From Bacteroidota bacterium (GTDB taxonomy: Bacteria > Bacteroidota > Bacteroidia > Bacteroidales > Rikenellaceae), in contig JADFUS010000056.1 of assembly GCA_015222165.1 (NCBI GenBank), positions 1-59,797 on the forward strand: a stretch of 59,797 bases of DNA. Direction: 5' to 3'. The notes under the pieces were generated by a model. The model did no database searches. It worked only from the letters and a program-made list of their open reading frames with translations, and was not told the DNA's origin. Position 1 is the stretch's first letter. Each line of letters opens with the position of its first letter. This document shows, piece after piece, positions 47,229-55,995 of the stretch. The translations under genes were made by a program, and so were the position numbers.

Positions 47229-47702
47229 ATGGAAAATATAAAAGATATAGACAAAGAAATAAAATGTAATAACGAGATTGAAGTAAAAAAACAAATTTCA
47301 ATATTCGGTATAGTTTTAATAATCATAGGCGTGATAGCTATGTTTTACTCAGAAAAATTAGAAAACTTAAATTTAGATTCTGCTTTAATGTTAGCTGGTG
47401 CTACTTTTGCAATATGCGGGATAGTTAAATTATTTATTTTTAAAAGAAAATATACTCTTAAAAGTACGAAAGAGGTATTACATAGAAAAGAATTATACTT
47501 TACTAATAGTGAAAGAGCTGAAATAGAAGATTTTATAAAGAATAAGAATGTAGATGGTATAATTAAATTATCTAAAGAAAGTTCTTCAGATATAATGATT
47601 GTTATCTATTACACCCCTTCAAATAAATATGCCTTTCTACAACTTAACGATTATATCACTTATCAATATATTCCTATGCAAGATCCATTTGTGATTTGCT
47701 AA
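47229..47702 (+). CDS. Unknown two-helix membrane protein
   Basis: This 157-residue protein has an acidic-basic N-terminus and two transmembrane helices (about 23-42 and 52-71). A cytosolic C-terminal domain (about 75-157) has a charged helix (TNSERAEIEDFIKNKNVDGIIKL) and a beta-rich end (MIVIYYTPSNKYAFLQLNDY). I do not recognise the family. It ends at a strong terminator. Confidence 0.72.
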   Translation: MENIKDIDKEIKCNNEIEVKKQISIFGIVLIIIGVIAMFYSEKLENLNLDSALMLAGATFAICGIVKLFIFKRKYTLKSTKEVLHRKELYFTNSERAEIEDFIKNKNVDGIIKLSKESSSDIMIVIYYTPSNKYAFLQLNDYITYQYIPMQDPFVIC

Positions 47703-47716
47703 TAGAATAAAATATA

Positions 47717-47757
47717 AAAACAACCCTCTTCAATATTGTTTTGAAGAGGGTTGTTTT
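47717..47757. terminator. Bidirectional terminator
   Basis: AAAACAACCCTCTTCAA pairs with its complement across a short loop (47717-47757), with A/T flanks. It is shared by the convergent genes at 47229-47702 and 47759-48349. Confidence 0.92.
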
Positions 47758-47758
47758 C

Positions 47759-48349
47759 TTAAAATTGGTATCGTGCACCCATTTGGCAGAATCCCATATC
47801 TCCGATTCCTGCTTCAACAAAGCCAGAAAAAGCACCTCCGACTTCTAGCCCTATTGGTGAAAGTTGAAAAGCAACTTGATTATCATTATATTTTTTATTT
47901 TTAAAATCTTTTGAATCTACAAATGCAAAGCCTAATGCAATTTTTGAATATAAATTAACAATACTTAAATTTAACCAAGTGAATTTTGCTGTTGGCATAA
48001 TAGCATGAAAATTATACTTTTCTTTTCCTAAAAAAGTTTCTTCATTTGCATCTGATGAAGAGTATACATCTTTTTTTATGTTTGAATAAGAATATGTTGC
48101 TCCAATAGTAAACCAATCTGCGACTTTATATCCATATCCTACATTTATTGCTCCGAAAGAGTAGCTATTTCTAGTTTCAGTATTTCCAAATAACATAGCG
48201 TAAGTCATAATATCTGTAAAACTATCAATGACTTGATTTATAGGTATTACTCCATAACTTATAGATACTTCATTAACTCTTTTTTGTTTTTGTGCCATAG
48301 CGAATGTAGGAATTATGGCTAAAATTAAAATCATTAGTGTCTTTTTCAT
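47759..48349 (-). CDS. Outer-membrane beta-barrel protein, small
   Basis: This 196-residue protein has a signal peptide ending near FAMAQ (about 19) and alternating strands typical of an eight-stranded barrel, ending in the outer-membrane signature ARYQF with a terminal Phe. There is no specific family beyond outer-membrane beta-barrel. It is probably monocistronic. Confidence 0.82.
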   Translation of the reverse strand: MKKTLMILILAIIPTFAMAQKQKRVNEVSISYGVIPINQVIDSFTDIMTYAMLFGNTETRNSYSFGAINVGYGYKVADWFTIGATYSYSNIKKDVYSSSDANEETFLGKEKYNFHAIMPTAKFTWLNLSIVNLYSKIALGFAFVDSKDFKNKKYNDNQVAFQLSPIGLEVGGAFSGFVEAGIGDMGFCQMGARYQF

Positions 48350-48400
48350 AATTAGAGTTTGTTTGTATTAGAATACAATGATAGAAAAAAAAATTTACAA

Positions 48401-48445
48401 AATAAAATAGCCAGCAGAAAAATTATTCATGCTGGCTATCAAAAA
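48401..48445 (-). terminator. Terminator of htpG
   Basis: ATAGCCAGCA (48407-48416) pairs with TGCTGGCTAT (48430-48439). On the minus strand a T-rich run follows. Confidence 0.85.
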
Positions 48446-48466
48446 ATATATATATTATGTTTATAA

Positions 48467-50530
48467 TTAGTGTGCAATTAAATCTACGCTACGGCTTATA
48501 AAGTTTGTTAAGGCTTCACCTTTCAACATTCCGTTTGATAGAAGTGCTAAATCTACAAGTTGACCGACAAGTTTTATATCATTACCTTCTTTTGTTAGTA
48601 ACTCATCTTTACTGCTACGTACGTTATCGATTTTTTTAGTGAAATCGTTACGCATATCTTTTTCTTCAGTAGATAAATCATCATCTTTTTTATCTTTGAT
48701 AACTTCGCTGAAATTCTTTTGTTGTTTTGTTAGATTGTCAAGTTTAGAGTTGAACTCTTTGACCTCTTTACCAACACTTCCGTCAATTTTATTGAAAACA
48801 TCAATCACTAAAGGGTGGTTTCCGTTTATAGATATATTATAGCTTTCTGGCATTTGAGCATAGAAAGTATAAGGATTGTTTTCACCACCAACAGCTGCCA
48901 TATCACGCATACGACGCATGAATTCATTTTGTGTGATAACTATAGGAGTATCTTTTTCTTGTAAAGGAACAAAAGATACAGTATAATTAATTTTTGCAAT
49001 AGAAGGAAGTTGACTTTGGAATACTGGAGTCAAAGTATCTTGTTGTTCTTTTGTTAAAGACATAGAAACTTGAACATCTTTTTCAATTAATTTCTCTGCG
49101 ATATCTGCATCAACACGAACAAATTTCATTTTGTCATGTTTTTGTTCAGACCAGCCGATAAAATGAGATTCTAGAGCTGTATCCATAACTAGAACATCAT
49201 AACCTTTATTTTGTGCTGCTTTTACAAAGCTGTGTTGTCTTTCAACATTGTTTGTGTATAGACAAATAACATTATCGTGTTTATCAGTTTGATTAGCTTT
49301 TATGACCTCTTTATATTCTTCAAAAGTGAAATATTTGCCATCTATATTTTTATGCAAATAGAATTTTTCTGCTTTCTCAGCAAATTTCTCATCGCTAATA
49401 ATACCATATTGCATGAACATCTTCATATCGTCCCACTTAGACTCAAAATCTTCTCTTTTAGTGTTGAAAATTTCTTGAAGTTTGTCAGCAACTTTTTTTG
49501 TTATATGTGAAGATATTTTTTTCACATTTGGGTCGCCTTGAAGATAACTACGAGATACGTTTAGAGGAATATCTGGAGAATCTATAACGCCGTTTAATAG
49601 TGTTAAGAAATCTGGAACTATTCCACTAACTGCGTCTGTAACGAATACTTGGTTGCAGTATAGTTGAATTTTATTTTTTTGAACGTCGAAGTTGTTATGT
49701 ATTTTTGGGAAATAAAGAATACCAGTTAAATGGAAAGGGTAGTCAACATTAAGATGAATATGAAACAAAGGAGCTTCAATTGATGGATAAAGTTGATTGT
49801 AAAATTCTAAATATTCTTCTTCTTTAATTTCTGAAGGTGTACGTGTCCATAATGGATTAGTGATATTAATAACTTTATCGTTATCAGTATCAATCATTTT
49901 GTCTTCTTTCCACTCTTGCTCTTTACCAAAAATTACTGGTATAGGAAGGAACTTACAATATTTATTTAGTAATTCGTTAATCCTGTTTTCTGTTGAGAAT
50001 TCTTCGCTATCATCATCAAGGAATAATTTTATCTCAGTACCTCTAGACTCTTTATCTGCTTCAACAAGAGTATATTCTGGAGAACCATCACAACTCCATT
50101 TTACCGCTTTACTTCCTTCACGATAAGATTTTGTTGTCATTTCTACATTTTTGGCAACCATAAAAGATGAGTAAAAACCTAAACCGAAGTGACCGATTAT
50201 AGCGTTTTCATCTTTATATTTTTCTAAAAATTCTTCAGCTCCCGAAAAAGCTATTTGATTTATATATTTTTCGACCTCTTCTTCAGTCATACCAATACCT
50301 CTATCTTCGATAGTGATAGTTTTGTTTTCAGCATCTACAGATACTCTTACAGAAGTATCTCCTAATTCTCCTTTGAAATCTCCAATAGAAGCAAGTGTTT
50401 TAAGCTTTTGTGTAGCATCAACACCGTTTGAAACAAGTTCACGTAAAAAGATATCGTGTTCAGAATATAAGAACTTTTTTATAATTGGAAATATGTTTTC
50501 CGTAGTAACTCCTATTTTTCCTTTTTGCAT
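48467..50530 (-). CDS. htpG: Molecular chaperone HtpG (Hsp90)
   Basis: This 687-residue ATP-dependent chaperone has the GHKL ATPase domain (about 1-220: RELVSNGVDAT, DRGIGMT, IGHFGLGFYSSF, SRGTEIKLFL), middle domain (VFVTDAVSGIVPDFLTLLNGVIDSPDIPLNVSRSYLQ) and C-terminal dimerisation domain. A region rich in Lys/Asp (about 620-650) precedes the end. It stands alone with a complex upstream region (50531-50640). Confidence 0.97.
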   Translation of the reverse strand: MQKGKIGVTTENIFPIIKKFLYSEHDIFLRELVSNGVDATQKLKTLASIGDFKGELGDTSVRVSVDAENKTITIEDRGIGMTEEEVEKYINQIAFSGAEEFLEKYKDENAIIGHFGLGFYSSFMVAKNVEMTTKSYREGSKAVKWSCDGSPEYTLVEADKESRGTEIKLFLDDDSEEFSTENRINELLNKYCKFLPIPVIFGKEQEWKEDKMIDTDNDKVINITNPLWTRTPSEIKEEEYLEFYNQLYPSIEAPLFHIHLNVDYPFHLTGILYFPKIHNNFDVQKNKIQLYCNQVFVTDAVSGIVPDFLTLLNGVIDSPDIPLNVSRSYLQGDPNVKKISSHITKKVADKLQEIFNTKREDFESKWDDMKMFMQYGIISDEKFAEKAEKFYLHKNIDGKYFTFEEYKEVIKANQTDKHDNVICLYTNNVERQHSFVKAAQNKGYDVLVMDTALESHFIGWSEQKHDKMKFVRVDADIAEKLIEKDVQVSMSLTKEQQDTLTPVFQSQLPSIAKINYTVSFVPLQEKDTPIVITQNEFMRRMRDMAAVGGENNPYTFYAQMPESYNISINGNHPLVIDVFNKIDGSVGKEVKEFNSKLDNLTKQQKNFSEVIKDKKDDDLSTEEKDMRNDFTKKIDNVRSSKDELLTKEGNDIKLVGQLVDLALLSNGMLKGEALTNFISRSVDLIAH

Positions 50531-50565
50531 AATATTATAAGATTATTGTTTTTAAGTTTTCAATT

Positions 50566-50626
50566 GATTGTTGTCAAAGAATATGCCATCAGCGAAATGT
50601 ACGACAGTATGTCATAATTTATGACA
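50566..50626 (-). promoter_or_regulatory. htpG upstream region with palindrome and sigma-54-like boxes
   Basis: A perfect 17-base palindrome, TGTCATAATTTATGACA, lies at 50610-50626. On the minus strand TGGCAT, five bases, then TTGA (about 50571-50586) resembles the sigma-54 consensus TGGCAC-N5-TTGC with the final GC broken. There is no exact TAnnTTTG box facing htpG. The operator or activator is unknown. Confidence 0.35.
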
Positions 50627-50675
50627 ATAGTGTTTTTTTATGTGACATTTATGCAGTTATTTCAGAATTTAATCT

Positions 50676-50683
50676 TATCTTTG
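50676..50683 (+). promoter_or_regulatory. -7 box of the ricT operon
   Basis: TATCTTTG on the plus strand lies 23 bases before the ricT start. No -33 box is visible. Confidence 0.5.
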
Positions 50684-50706
50684 TGTGAATAATTTTACAT
50701 TGACAG

Positions 50707-52245
50707 ATGAATAATAAAAAAAATGAAAATATAGCCGTAGGCAGAGGGTGTTCATTTAATGAAGATCCTGAAACTCATGAGTTAAAAGCAGAGAGTGTCG
50801 ATGGTTGCCATAAATTACATACATATAATTGGACTGAAAATTTAGAAAACGGTCAAAATCATATATTTGAAATACGTTTTAAAAATACAAGAAAAGGATT
50901 TTATGAAAATGTAAATAACTTATCTCTTAAACGTGGTGATATTGTAGCTGTGGAAAGTAGTCCAGGTCACGATATAGGAATCGTATCTCTTACTGGTGAC
51001 ATGGTAGGAAGACAAATGAGAACTGTAAATTTTGATTCAAATAAATTTGAATTTAAAAAAATATACCGTAAAGCAAAACCTTATGACATTGAAAAATGGC
51101 AGGAGTCAATAGCTCTAGAACATAGTACGATGATACGTTCTAGACAAATTACTTCTAGTCTCGGTTTAGATATGAAAATAGGTGATGTCGAATATCAAGG
51201 AGATCGTATAAAAGCTATTTTCTATTATATAGCAGATACTCGTATAGATTTCCGTGCACTTATAAAATTTCTTGCTGATGAATTCAAAATTCGTGTAGAA
51301 ATGAAGCAGATAGGTGCGAGACAAGAAGCTGGACGTATTGGTGGTATAGGTGGTTGTGGACGTGAATTATGTTGTTCAACATGGGTGACAAATTTCGTAT
51401 CAGTAACAACAAATGCTGCACGTCATCAAGAAATTCTTCTTAATCCTCAGAAACTTGCTGGACAATGTGGTAAATTAAAATGTTGTCTTAATTTCGAGGT
51501 GGATTCTTATATAGACGCTCGTAAAAATTTCCCTAAATTATATCAACCTCTTGAAACTTCAGATGCCACATATTATTTAGTGAAGTCTGATATTTTCAAA
51601 CGTGAGATGTCGTTTAGTAGTGAGCCAAATTCTATGGTAAATCTTATTACTATACCAGTAGATAGAGCTCGTGAAGTGATGTTCTTAAATAAAAAAGGTG
51701 TAAAACCTGAACAGTTAAGCAATGTTGTTGAAGAAAAAGCTCTTCCAGATTATCGTAATGTAATTGGTGATGATAGCATTACTCGTTTTGATAAGAAAGC
51801 AAAACCTAAAGCAAAACGTAAACCTAAATTTAAGGCTAAAGACGATTCTTTAAATCCTCGTCAAGAAAGACCAGAAAAAAATGGCGATAATAAGAAACTA
51901 CCACAAAGACCTCGTCGTCCAATTAAAGAAAATGTTACTCCAGCTGTTGAAAAACATCCTATACGTGAAAAACCTTTACGTGGAAGAATGCCAAGACAAA
52001 AACCACAAAAAACAGATAGTAAACCTTCTGTAAATGTTCCAAATGCAGATAAAAAAGTTGCTGTTGACGGTGTGAATAAAGCTAGACCGAATCGTCCTAA
52101 TGATAGAAAAAGACGTGAAGTTAACAATAATATAAAACCTAAAAATGGAGATGCTAAGGATAAGGTAGAGCCAAAAGCTCAACCAAAACCACAGCATAAA
52201 TCACATCCAAGACCTCCAAAAAAGGTAGTTAATAAACAAGAATAA
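50707..52245 (+). CDS. ricT: RicT/YaaT-like PSP1 domain protein
   Basis: This 512-residue protein has a PSP1 domain with the iron-sulfur-ligating cysteines of RicT (CGRELCCSTW and CGKLKCCLNFE at about 220-265). In Bacillus, RicT forms an Fe-S complex affecting RNA processing. Here, as is common in Bacteroidota, a C-terminal tail of about 145 residues (365-512) is highly basic and rich in Lys, Pro and Arg, probably disordered and nucleic-acid binding. It starts an operon with gldH and trmB; its stop overlaps the gldH start by one base. Confidence 0.9.
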   Translation: MNNKKNENIAVGRGCSFNEDPETHELKAESVDGCHKLHTYNWTENLENGQNHIFEIRFKNTRKGFYENVNNLSLKRGDIVAVESSPGHDIGIVSLTGDMVGRQMRTVNFDSNKFEFKKIYRKAKPYDIEKWQESIALEHSTMIRSRQITSSLGLDMKIGDVEYQGDRIKAIFYYIADTRIDFRALIKFLADEFKIRVEMKQIGARQEAGRIGGIGGCGRELCCSTWVTNFVSVTTNAARHQEILLNPQKLAGQCGKLKCCLNFEVDSYIDARKNFPKLYQPLETSDATYYLVKSDIFKREMSFSSEPNSMVNLITIPVDRAREVMFLNKKGVKPEQLSNVVEEKALPDYRNVIGDDSITRFDKKAKPKAKRKPKFKAKDDSLNPRQERPEKNGDNKKLPQRPRRPIKENVTPAVEKHPIREKPLRGRMPRQKPQKTDSKPSVNVPNADKKVAVDGVNKARPNRPNDRKRREVNNNIKPKNGDAKDKVEPKAQPKPQHKSHPRPPKKVVNKQE

Positions 52246-52652
52246 TGAGATATTTTGATTTTATATTTATCATCATGTTGTTTGTAACTTCTTGCGTAAC
52301 ACGAGAAGGAAACATAGAAGATTTTGACGGTGAAAAAGTTGAGGTTGAGTATAATAATATAGATACTCTAGCGAAGCATTTTGTAAGTCTATATCTTTCG
52401 ACAGATAGAGAATATAATCTTGAAAAAATAAAAACAGAGTTAAAAATAACTACTCCGCAAGGACAGTTTTTTGTAGATACTATAACAATTTTTCACGACC
52501 CAATGATAAAAAAAATGTCTGGAGTGTCAGAAAATGTTGCTGTTATATATGAAAATGCTGTTTTTAGCAGTAAAGGAAAATATATTTTTGAGATAAAACC
52601 TCTAGATATAGAAACTAAATTTCTTTTTAAAGGAGGAGTGATTATTAAATAA
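52245..52652 (+). CDS. gldH: GldH-like lipoprotein
   Basis: This 135-residue predicted lipoprotein has lipobox Cys17 (FVTSC) and a beta-sandwich-like body. The pattern and the place right after ricT fit GldH, a lipoprotein needed for gliding in Flavobacterium but widespread in non-gliding Bacteroidota. It is slightly short for the family (about 150-160). The identity rests largely on synteny and the lipobox. Confidence 0.7.
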   Translation: MRYFDFIFIIMLFVTSCVTREGNIEDFDGEKVEVEYNNIDTLAKHFVSLYLSTDREYNLEKIKTELKITTPQGQFFVDTITIFHDPMIKKMSGVSENVAVIYENAVFSSKGKYIFEIKPLDIETKFLFKGGVIIK

Positions 52653-52656
52653 TAAT

Positions 52657-53364
52657 ATGGGAAAAGACAAATTTAAAAGATTTCAAGAGTGTGAAACCTT
52701 TGAGTGTATGGTACAGCCAGAATTTGAAGAGATTTTTCATAAAGACCATAAATTAAAAGGTCATTGGAGAGAAGATTTTTTTAAAAATAATAATCCAATA
52801 ATTCTTGAATTAGGTTGTGGACGAGGCGAGTATACTATTGGTTTAGGTGAGAAGCACCCAGAAATTAACTATATAGGTGTCGATATTAAAGGGGCAAGAA
52901 TGTGGAGAGGTGCAAAAACTGCCACAGAAAATAATATGTCTAATATCGGTTTCGTAAGAACACGTATAGAATTTATAGACTCTTTTTTTGCAGAAAATGA
53001 AATTGATGAAGTATGGATAACATTCCCAGATCCTCAATTGAAAAAAGATAGAGCAAAAAAACGACTTACTGCTCCTCCATTTTTGGAAATGTATAGTAGA
53101 TTTTTAAATTCAGAAGGTGTAGTAAATTTAAAAACAGATAGTCAGTTTCTTCATAATTTTACTAAAAATGTTGCTAAAGAAAATGATTTAGATGTCGAAA
53201 TAAGTAATAATGATATTTATAAATTGAGAGATGTCCCAGAAGAACTACTTACAATACAAACAACTTATGAAGCAAAATTCTTGAAAGAGGGATTGCCCAT
53301 AACATATATTAAATTCAAATTGGGGAAGAAAAAAACTTTTGTTTTTCCAGATGAAGAAGAGTAA
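52657..53364 (+). CDS. trmB: tRNA (guanine-N7)-methyltransferase
   Basis: TrmB methylates G46 of tRNAs using S-adenosylmethionine. The 235-residue protein has the SAM-binding motif LELGCGRGEYTIGL, then IGVDIKGARMWRGAKTA, and the catalytic ITFPDPQLKKDRAKKRL stretch. It lies 4 bases after gldH. It is the last gene before a strong terminator. Confidence 0.95.
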   Translation: MGKDKFKRFQECETFECMVQPEFEEIFHKDHKLKGHWREDFFKNNNPIILELGCGRGEYTIGLGEKHPEINYIGVDIKGARMWRGAKTATENNMSNIGFVRTRIEFIDSFFAENEIDEVWITFPDPQLKKDRAKKRLTAPPFLEMYSRFLNSEGVVNLKTDSQFLHNFTKNVAKENDLDVEISNNDIYKLRDVPEELLTIQTTYEAKFLKEGLPITYIKFKLGKKKTFVFPDEEE

Positions 53365-53377
53365 TAAATTTTTTATT

Positions 53378-53418
53378 AAAAGAGTTAACTTTAATTTTAA
53401 GTTAACTCTTTTTTTTTA
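53378..53418 (+). terminator. Terminator of the ricT-gldH-trmB operon
   Basis: AAAGAGTTAACTT pairs perfectly with AAGTTAACTCTTT around a 7-base loop, followed by a run of T. Confidence 0.92.
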
Positions 53419-53637
53419 TTAAAAGAGAATGATATATTAGTTTTTTTGCCAAATATTTATTATATTTACAACATATTATTGGTTTTATCTAGCTTTCTTG
53501 TTGTTTTATAGTATAAAATAGAGAAATGTATTATATTATTTAATTATTAAAACAATATCCCTTAGATACTTACTGAGCCAAACAAAGATTATACCCATAA
53601 GAAATATAAAATGTAATTTTTTTTTAAAACCCAACCT

Positions 53638-54624
53638 ATGAAGAAAAAACTACTTTTCGCCTATTTGGCAGCTGTAGTAACTTTGAGTAGTTGCTCAAAT
53701 GATGCAACTATTAGTGTTAATCAGAATTTAACAAAAATAGATTTTGATGCTTATACTAATTCTTCTACCAAAGCTACTATTGTAAGCATGAATAATTTCA
53801 ATGACTTTGTTGTTTATGGTTATGTTACGCCCAAATCTTATGTCGGAAAAACAGATTTAGGTTCTCCATATATGGATGCCCTTGTTGTTTCGAGAGAAGA
53901 TAGTAATGTACCGTGGATTTATGAAGGTGAATATTATTGGCCTCAAGACGATTCTAAAATACAATTATTTGGTATATCTCCAAAAAATGATTTAGTTTCG
54001 GAATATATTACTTCTAAAGATTCATATCCCTCTTTCAAATATATTATTGGTGACGTTGGAAAAAATCAAAAAGACCTTATAGTTTCTAGTTTGTTAGATC
54101 AAGTGGAAACAGAAACGGTTAAAACGTTAAAATTAAATTTTAAACATATTTTATCTCAAATTAATTTCTCAGTAAAAGGAGAAGTTGCAGGTTTGGAATA
54201 TAATGTGACTAAAATAGAGTTAATCAATATTAAAAATGAAGGTAAATTCACGTTCGACACACCATTAAAAATTGGAAATTGGAGCGATGTTAAAGGAACG
54301 GCAACTTATGTTCATAATTTAGAGAACTTTGTTGTTGATGGTGTCTCTTTAAAACCTCTAGAAGGTGAAGATAGAACAATGATTCTTATGCCTCAGGAAA
54401 ATACCGAAAATGCCAAAATCAAAGTAACTTATTCAATAAGAGATAATGGTGGAAAATCATTAATATTTGATGGTTCAAAAGAGGTGGATTTGTCTTCTTT
54501 TGTTTGGGCTATAAATACAAAAACTAGATATACATTAACATTACCTGTTACGGCAGATAAAATTATATTTATAACAACAATTGATAAGTGGGTTGATGAA
54601 ACAGTACCCATTGTAATAAAATAA
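53638..54624 (+). CDS. Fimbrillin-family lipoprotein
   Basis: This 328-residue predicted lipoprotein has lipobox Cys19 (LSSCSND). The first third shows the fimbrillin pattern (NNFNDFVVYGYVTP, IYEGEYYWPQDDSKIQLFGISP, then LNFKHILSQINFSVKG). Fimbrillins are secreted as lipoproteins, cleaved by an Arg-specific protease and polymerised by strand exchange. It is the first gene of a three-gene fimbrial locus. About 220 bases of AT-rich sequence without a clear promoter precede it. Confidence 0.87.
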   Translation: MKKKLLFAYLAAVVTLSSCSNDATISVNQNLTKIDFDAYTNSSTKATIVSMNNFNDFVVYGYVTPKSYVGKTDLGSPYMDALVVSREDSNVPWIYEGEYYWPQDDSKIQLFGISPKNDLVSEYITSKDSYPSFKYIIGDVGKNQKDLIVSSLLDQVETETVKTLKLNFKHILSQINFSVKGEVAGLEYNVTKIELINIKNEGKFTFDTPLKIGNWSDVKGTATYVHNLENFVVDGVSLKPLEGEDRTMILMPQENTENAKIKVTYSIRDNGGKSLIFDGSKEVDLSSFVWAINTKTRYTLTLPVTADKIIFITTIDKWVDETVPIVIK

Positions 54625-54699
54625 ACAGTAATTTTTAGTATCCCCCATTCTTAAAAAATACGTAATGAAAAAATGTATAATAATTAATTTTAAAAGAGT

Positions 54700-55995
54700 A
54701 TGAAAAGAATAATAGTACTATCCATTTTTATACTGTCATTTGTCAATACTTTTGCTCAAGAAAAGCAACGATCAGCAGGAGTGTTCTTTAGACAAGGTGT
54801 TTCTGAGATTGAACTTAATTATAAAGATAATAAAGCAAATCTTGATGATTTTTTCGATTTTATAACAGTAATAAAAGAAGATTCTTCGTTGGTTATAACG
54901 AAGTTAGAATTGAAAGCGTCTGCATCTCCAGATGGAAGTAGAGCTAGAAATCAACAAATTTCGAAACAAAGAATAGCTTCTCTTAAAAAATATATTAAAG
55001 AGAATTTATCAGTCCCAGATAGTTTGATAGTAACGACAAACAAAGGTATCGCTTGGGGTAAGTTAAGAGATATGGTTGATACTTCACATATTGCATATCG
55101 GAAAGAGATATTAGATATAATAGATAATGTTCCTGATTATGTTTTTAAAAATGGAGTTATCATTACTGGTAAAAAGAAAGAGCTGATGGATTTAAAAGGT
55201 GGAAGACCATATAATTTTTTGGTTAAAAACTTTTTTTCAGATTTAAGAAGTGCAAATTTATTAGAATTATATTATATAGATGTTAAAACACTTCAGCTTA
55301 TGACAGAAGCAGAAGTTGTTGTTCCTACCAAAGAAGTTATGATTTTGGAAGAACCTCTTACCGAAGATATTGAAATTGAAGAAGTTGAAGAAGATATTGA
55401 AATTGAAGATGAAATGATAGTTGTTGAAAATCCACAATTATCAAATAAATCTCCTAAAAAAGAATTTCCTCTCATAGCTTTAAAAACTAATTTATTATAT
55501 GATTTAGCTCTTACACCAAATATAGGAATTGAAGTTCCCATTGGTGAAAAATGGAGTGTAGCTGCCGAGTGGGCTTATGCTTGGTGGAGCAATGATAGTA
55601 ATCATAGATACTGGCGTATGTATGGTGGTTCGTTAGAAGTAAGAAGATGGTTTGGTGGTAAGTCAAATAGATATCTTACTGGTCATCATGTCGGAGTTTA
55701 TGCTTCTGCTGGAACTTATGACGTAGAATTTAGCAATAAAGGTTATCAAAGTAAATTTAGTTATACAATAGGTGCATCTTATGGTTATTCTTTACCTATA
55801 GCAAAAGCTCTAAATCTTGATTTTGAAATAGGAGTAGGTTACTTAGCAGGTGAATATAAGGAGTATGAACCTAAAAATGGTGATTATTTACGTATAGCAA
55901 CTAAAAAGAGAAATTATTTTGGTCCAACAAAAGGACAAGTTTCTTTGGTATGGCTTATTGGAAATTCTAAAAATAAGAAAGGTGGGGTATTATGA
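54700..55995 (+). CDS. DUF3575 outer-membrane protein with OmpA-like N-terminus
   Basis: This 431-residue protein has a signal peptide (ending near NTFAQ). An OmpA-like peptidoglycan-binding-type region follows (about 20-125: KASASPDGSRARNQQISKQRIASLKKYI). Then come an acidic linker with near-repeats EIEEVEEDIEIED (about 222-240) and a C-terminal DUF3575 barrel (about 250-431: LKTNLLYDLALTPNIGIEVPIG, WAYAWWSNDS). DUF3575 proteins accompany fimbrial genes in Bacteroides. It probably anchors the fimbria to the outer membrane and cell wall (inference). The stop overlaps the next start by four bases. Confidence 0.85.
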   Translation: MKRIIVLSIFILSFVNTFAQEKQRSAGVFFRQGVSEIELNYKDNKANLDDFFDFITVIKEDSSLVITKLELKASASPDGSRARNQQISKQRIASLKKYIKENLSVPDSLIVTTNKGIAWGKLRDMVDTSHIAYRKEILDIIDNVPDYVFKNGVIITGKKKELMDLKGGRPYNFLVKNFFSDLRSANLLELYYIDVKTLQLMTEAEVVVPTKEVMILEEPLTEDIEIEEVEEDIEIEDEMIVVENPQLSNKSPKKEFPLIALKTNLLYDLALTPNIGIEVPIGEKWSVAAEWAYAWWSNDSNHRYWRMYGGSLEVRRWFGGKSNRYLTGHHVGVYASAGTYDVEFSNKGYQSKFSYTIGASYGYSLPIAKALNLDFEIGVGYLAGEYKEYEPKNGDYLRIATKKRNYFGPTKGQVSLVWLIGNSKNKKGGVL

